From DASQGA01 sp035535315 (GTDB taxonomy: Bacteria; Actinomycetota; Thermoleophilia; Gaiellales; Gaiellaceae), in the NCBI GenBank assembly GCA_035535315.1, contig DATLQD010000003.1:1-16458 (forward strand): 16,458 bases of DNA, read 5' to 3'. Made by a program: the position numbers and the translations under genes. The notes beneath the pieces were generated by a model. That model had not been told where the DNA came from. It saw only the letters and a list, made by a program, of their open reading frames with translations, and made no database searches. Below are positions 14,021 through 16,458 of this stretch, one piece after another. The stretch's first letter is position 1, and the number at the start of each line of letters is the position of its first letter.

Positions 14021-14031
14021 CCCAAGACCGT

Positions 14032-14049
14032 TTTCGCTCTTAAGCGAAA
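14032..14049. terminator. Hairpin after the 3-hydroxybutyryl-CoA dehydrogenase gene
   Basis: TTTCGCT-CTTA-AGCGAAA is a perfect 7-bp stem beginning 11 bases after the stop codon. It has no U-tract on its 3' side, so it may be a weak terminator or an mRNA-end stabiliser. Confidence 0.4.
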
Positions 14050-14051
14050 GA

Positions 14052-14081
14052 TTCAAAGGGTTTTCGGGATCTATTCAATAT
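14052..14081 (+). promoter_or_regulatory. Possible promoter for the HD-GYP gene
   Basis: TTCAAA (14052-14057), an 18-base spacer and CAATAT (14076-14081) lie in an unusually AT-rich patch of this GC-rich window. They would give a leader of about 40 bases that contains two TAGGGA motifs and the GGGAGGG before the start. This is a motif match only. Confidence 0.3.
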
Positions 14082-14130
14082 GAACACACACGAAATGCGT
14101 CCCGAATAGGGATTCCGCCCATAGGGAGGG

Positions 14131-15216
14131 GTGAAGCCGCTGCGCCTCTTGCTCGTCGATGATGACCCGGGACTCCGGGCGCTCCTGAGGGCAACCTTCG
14201 AGGTTGTCGACATGGACGTTGCCGAGGCGGAGAGCGCGGAGGAGGCCGCAGCGCACGTGGCGCGCGAGCGTCCGGACGTGGTTGTGCTCGACGTCAAGAT
14301 GCCCGGGCAAGGTGGTCTCGCCTACTGTCGCAAGCTGAAGGACGACCCGGCCACCTCCGGTATCCAAATCGTTCTCCTCACCGGATCGGAGGGCTCCGGC
14401 GACATCGACTGGAGGGCCTGTGGCGCTGATGCCTTCCTGCTGAAGCCGTTCAGCCCGCTGGAGCTGCTCGCGATCGTCGAGCGCCTGGCCGGTGGCCTGT
14501 ACGGCGTGCCGTTCAGGGCCACGAAGAATCGAGCACCGGAGGAGCAGCTGCTCCTCTACGCACGAGACCTTCGTCATCTGCTCGAGATCGAGCGGGGCCA
14601 GCGGCTCCTCCTTCAGAACGCCTACCAGGAGACGGTCGCGGCGCTCGCGAGCGCGCTCGAGACGAAGGACACCGGCACGCGGGCGCATTCCCAGCGAGTC
14701 CAGCGCTACGCCATCTCGCTTGCGTCGCGGATCGACGGCTCGCTGGCCTCCGACCAGACCGCTTCGTACGGATTTCTCCTGCACGACGTCGGAAAGATCG
14801 GGATCCCGGATGAGATTCTCCGAAAGCCCGGGCCGCTAACGGAGGAGGAGCGCCGCCTGATGCAAACGCACGCCGCGCTCGGAGAGCAGATGCTCGGCGG
14901 CGTTGCCTTCCTCAAGGGCACAGGGCTCCGGGTCGTTCGCCACCACCACGAGCGCTGGGACGGCAGCGGCTACCCGGACCAGCTGGCAGGCGAGCAGATC
15001 CCTCTCGGCGCACGCGTTTTCGCGGTCGCCGATGCGCTCGACGCGATGACCAGCGACCGGCCCTATCGGCCGGCCTTGCGCTGGTCGGCTGCACGCGAGG
15101 AGATCGTCTCGCAGGCGGAGCTCCAATTCGACCCGGATGTCGTGGACGCCTTCCGCACCGGGGAGAGCGAGCTCCGCGAGATTCAGCGCGAGTTCGCGCC
15201 GCTCGCCGCCGCCTAG
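14131..15216 (+). CDS. Response regulator with HD-GYP c-di-GMP phosphodiesterase output domain
   Basis: This 361-residue protein has two domains. The receiver domain (about 3-120) has the acidic pair Asp10-Asp11, phosphoacceptor Asp54 (VVVLDVKMP), Thr84 and Lys105 (LLKPF). A helical linker (about 135-165) follows. The HD-GYP domain (about 165-345) has His186, HDVGKIGIPDEIL (218-230), His247, the HHERWDGSGYP signature (272-282) and DALDAMTSDRPYR (301-313). Complete motifs suggest an active enzyme that hydrolyses cyclic di-GMP when phosphorylated by a sensor kinase, which is not in this window. The GTG start at 14131 follows GGGAGGG directly, an unusually short spacing, but the receiver begins correctly there. 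Its stop overlaps the converging SRPBCC gene. Confidence 0.92.
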   Translation: MKPLRLLLVDDDPGLRALLRATFEVVDMDVAEAESAEEAAAHVARERPDVVVLDVKMPGQGGLAYCRKLKDDPATSGIQIVLLTGSEGSGDIDWRACGADAFLLKPFSPLELLAIVERLAGGLYGVPFRATKNRAPEEQLLLYARDLRHLLEIERGQRLLLQNAYQETVAALASALETKDTGTRAHSQRVQRYAISLASRIDGSLASDQTASYGFLLHDVGKIGIPDEILRKPGPLTEEERRLMQTHAALGEQMLGGVAFLKGTGLRVVRHHHERWDGSGYPDQLAGEQIPLGARVFAVADALDAMTSDRPYRPALRWSAAREEIVSQAELQFDPDVVDAFRTGESELREIQREFAPLAAA

Positions 15217-15656
15217 ACAGTCTCGGACTCGACGAGCGCCTCGAGCCGTGCCAGGTCTGCACGGAGCTTCCTCTGCGCCTCACGGGTGACGATGCCGCCA
15301 AAGAGTCGTGTGACCAGTAGCGAGAACTCGCTCTCCACGGCCGCCGTCAGCCGGGTTCCGCTCTCCACCGGCTCCAGGACGTAGGACGTCCTAATCGTGA
15401 AGCCCTTCCCCGCCATCCGCGCCTCGACGAGGCGGTCCGGCTCGAGCGCGGTGAGCTCGCCGTCAAGCTTCCATTCCCGACCGCGGATGGCCATGACCTG
15501 GTGGGACTCGGCGCCGACGTGCGCGATCTCTCCGTCCACCGCCTCGAAGGTGGTCAGCCCGCCGACCCACCGCTTCAGCCGCTCCGGCTCGGTCAGGTAG
15601 GGGAACACGGTCGCGGGCGGGCGCGCGATCTCGATCGTGTGCTCGTTCCTGTGCAC
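15213..15656 (-). CDS. SRPBCC-family protein (polyketide cyclase/START-like fold)
   Basis: This 147-residue single-domain protein begins NEHTIEIARPPATVFPYLTEPERLKRWVGGL, the typical opening of SRPBCC ligand-binding proteins (helix-grip fold). Later parts, such as TSYVLEPVESGTRLTAAVESEF and a C-terminal helix, fit this fold. The group includes hydrophobic-ligand carriers, CoxG-like factors and many uncharacterised proteins; the ligand is unknown. The GTG at 15656 is the only suitable start. There is no Shine-Dalgarno sequence at proper distance; the -10-like TAGAGT is 9 bases upstream. It is divergent from the acyl-CoA dehydrogenase gene with only 26 bases between start codons, so shared control is plausible. 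Confidence 0.8.
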   Translation of the reverse strand: MHRNEHTIEIARPPATVFPYLTEPERLKRWVGGLTTFEAVDGEIAHVGAESHQVMAIRGREWKLDGELTALEPDRLVEARMAGKGFTIRTSYVLEPVESGTRLTAAVESEFSLLVTRLFGGIVTREAQRKLRADLARLEALVESETV

Positions 15657-15659
15657 AGG
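15648..15659. promoter_or_regulatory. Perfect 12-bp palindrome between divergent genes
   Basis: CCTGTGCACAGG covers the GTG start of the SRPBCC gene and falls in the -35 region of the acyl-CoA dehydrogenase promoter. Its position would let a dimeric regulator affect both genes. The regulator is not known. Confidence 0.4.
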
Positions 15660-15665
15660 GCCGCG

Positions 15666-15671
15666 ACTCTA
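15666..15671 (-). promoter_or_regulatory. -10 element for the SRPBCC gene
   Basis: On the minus strand TAGAGT lies 9 bases before the GTG at 15656. It shares two base pairs with the plus-strand -10 of the acyl-CoA dehydrogenase, so the two polymerase sites overlap. Confidence 0.4.
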
Positions 15672-15675
15672 TCCT
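15670..15675 (+). promoter_or_regulatory. -10 element for the acyl-CoA dehydrogenase gene (leaderless-type)
   Basis: TATCCT ends 7 bases before the ATG at 15683, with no usable Shine-Dalgarno sequence between them. A weak TTCCTG stands 18 bases upstream as a possible -35. Confidence 0.5.
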
Positions 15676-15682
15676 CCTCGGG

Positions 15683-16458
15683 ATGGACTTTGAGCTCTCA
15701 GCCGAGCAGCGTGAGATCCAGGCTCTCGCCCGGGAGTTTGCGGAGGCCGAGATCGTTCCGAACGCGGCAGAGTGGGACCGCGAGCACCGCTTCCCGCGCG
15801 AGCTCTTCGGGAAGCTTGCCCTCCTCGGGCTGATGGGCGTCTGCGTTCCCGAGGAGCTCGGCGGAGCGGGCGCCGACTTTCTCGCCTACGTCCTCGTGCT
15901 CGAAGAGCTGTCGCGCGCCGACGCAGGTGTGGGGGTGACTGTGGCGGTCCATACGAGCGCTGCGACGCTCCCGATCGTCAAGTTCGGGACGAAGGGGCAG
16001 AGAGAGCGACTCGTACCACGGCTCGCGAGCGGTGAGACGCTAGGCGCGTTCGCGCTGACCGAGTCGGAAGCGGGCTCGGACGCGGGAGCGCTTCGCACTC
16101 GTGCGGAGCCCGACGGGGACGGATGGCGCCTCACCGGCCGGAAGCAGTGGACGACGAATGGTGGCCACGCTGACACGATCCTGGCTTTCGCGCGCACAGA
16201 GGCCGGAGTCTCATGTTTCCTCGTCGACGGCGGGGCGGAAGGACTCGAGGTGAGCGGCGAGGCCGAGAAGCTCGGGCTGCATTCGAGCTCGACGGTGGAT
16301 CTGGTTCTCGAGAGAGTCAGGGTCGAGCGCGAGGGCCTCCTCGGCGAAGAGGGGCGTGGCATGCCGATCGCCCTCGCCACGCTCGACGGCGGCCGGATCG
16401 GAATCGCGGCGCAGGCGGTCGGGATCGCCCAGGCAGCGTTTGACGTGGCGAAGGCGTA
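15683..16458 (+). CDS. Acyl-CoA dehydrogenase (C-terminus beyond the window)
   Basis: This FAD enzyme oxidises acyl-CoA to trans-2-enoyl-CoA and passes electrons to electron-transfer flavoprotein. The first 258 residues are present; the gene is open to the window edge and the family is usually ~380 long. The start MDFELSAEQREIQALAREFAE, PEELGG (56-61), the FAD/substrate signature AFALTESEAGSD (122-133), GRKQWTTNG (152-160) and LDGGRIGIAAQAVGIAQ (234-250) are diagnostic of the short/medium-chain group. The catalytic glutamate of this group lies in the missing C-terminal part, so activity and chain length cannot be judged. The ATG at 15683 follows a -10 element at leaderless distance. It fits with the thiolase and the hydroxybutyryl-CoA dehydrogenase upstream. 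Confidence 0.93.
   Translation, partial: MDFELSAEQREIQALAREFAEAEIVPNAAEWDREHRFPRELFGKLALLGLMGVCVPEELGGAGADFLAYVLVLEELSRADAGVGVTVAVHTSAATLPIVKFGTKGQRERLVPRLASGETLGAFALTESEAGSDAGALRTRAEPDGDGWRLTGRKQWTTNGGHADTILAFARTEAGVSCFLVDGGAEGLEVSGEAEKLGLHSSSTVDLVLERVRVEREGLLGEEGRGMPIALATLDGGRIGIAAQAVGIAQAAFDVAKA

Noticed and set aside
13142..14056. 304-codon minus-strand open frame opposite the hydroxybutyryl-CoA dehydrogenase
   Set aside because: Antisense shadow caused by high GC at third positions; the plus-strand gene is certain.
1..16458. CRISPR array, tRNA or rRNA gene, insertion sequence, phage attachment site
   Set aside because: No regularly spaced repeats beyond the two short tandem pairs described, no transposase-like product and no recognisable tRNA or rRNA segments were seen by eye.

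Overview
This high-GC window of 16,458 bases looks like chromosome of a deep-branching actinobacterium, most likely Thermoleophilia (Gaiellales/Solirubrobacterales-like). The taxonomy is inferred from GC-rich codon use, many GTG starts, recurrent leaderless-type promoters, a secreted RTX-like protein with the DCG...DCERVR cysteine signature, and duplicated DUF4389 proteins. I see no rRNA, tRNA, CRISPR array, insertion sequence or attachment site. No gene-free stretch exceeds 300 bases. The longest, 6913-7126, holds the trp leader and divergent promoters.

Left part (1-1094): a secreted Ca-binding-repeat protein (137-1024) made of two copies of a ~125-residue module. Two near-identical 21-bp-period repeats and a short palindrome lie upstream. 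A perfect 12-bp-stem hairpin separates it from the converging trp operon.

Middle-left (1095-7040, minus strand): a complete, tightly overlapping tryptophan operon in the order trpL-trpE-trpG-trpD-trpC/F-trpB-trpA. Every structural junction overlaps by 1-4 bases. The operon is preceded by what I read as a classical ribosome-mediated attenuator: a good promoter (TTGACC-17-TACCCT), a 21-codon leader peptide with Trp codons at positions 8, 9 and 11, and an intrinsic terminator 3 bases from the trpE start codon. The leader GTG sits 7 bases after the -10 hexamer, so the leader ORF is probably translated from a leaderless transcript. This is the most interesting signal in the window. TrpC and TrpF are fused into a compact 383-residue protein.

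Middle (7127-10771, plus strand): a divergent, overlapping cluster of a four-unit DUF4389 membrane protein, an M48 (STE24-like) membrane metalloprotease and a YxjG/YxjH-type MetE-core protein with all four zinc ligands.

Right part (10795-16458): an acetyl-CoA acetyltransferase, a cysteine-rich lipoprotein, a GNAT acetyltransferase overlapping a 3-hydroxybutyryl-CoA dehydrogenase, a REC/HD-GYP c-di-GMP phosphodiesterase, a convergent SRPBCC protein, and a divergent acyl-CoA dehydrogenase cut by the window edge. Thiolase, hydroxyacyl-CoA dehydrogenase and acyl-CoA dehydrogenase together suggest short-chain acyl-CoA (butanoate or beta-oxidation type) metabolism. Several plus-strand genes here start 6-7 bases after a TAnnnT hexamer, again implying leaderless mRNAs.
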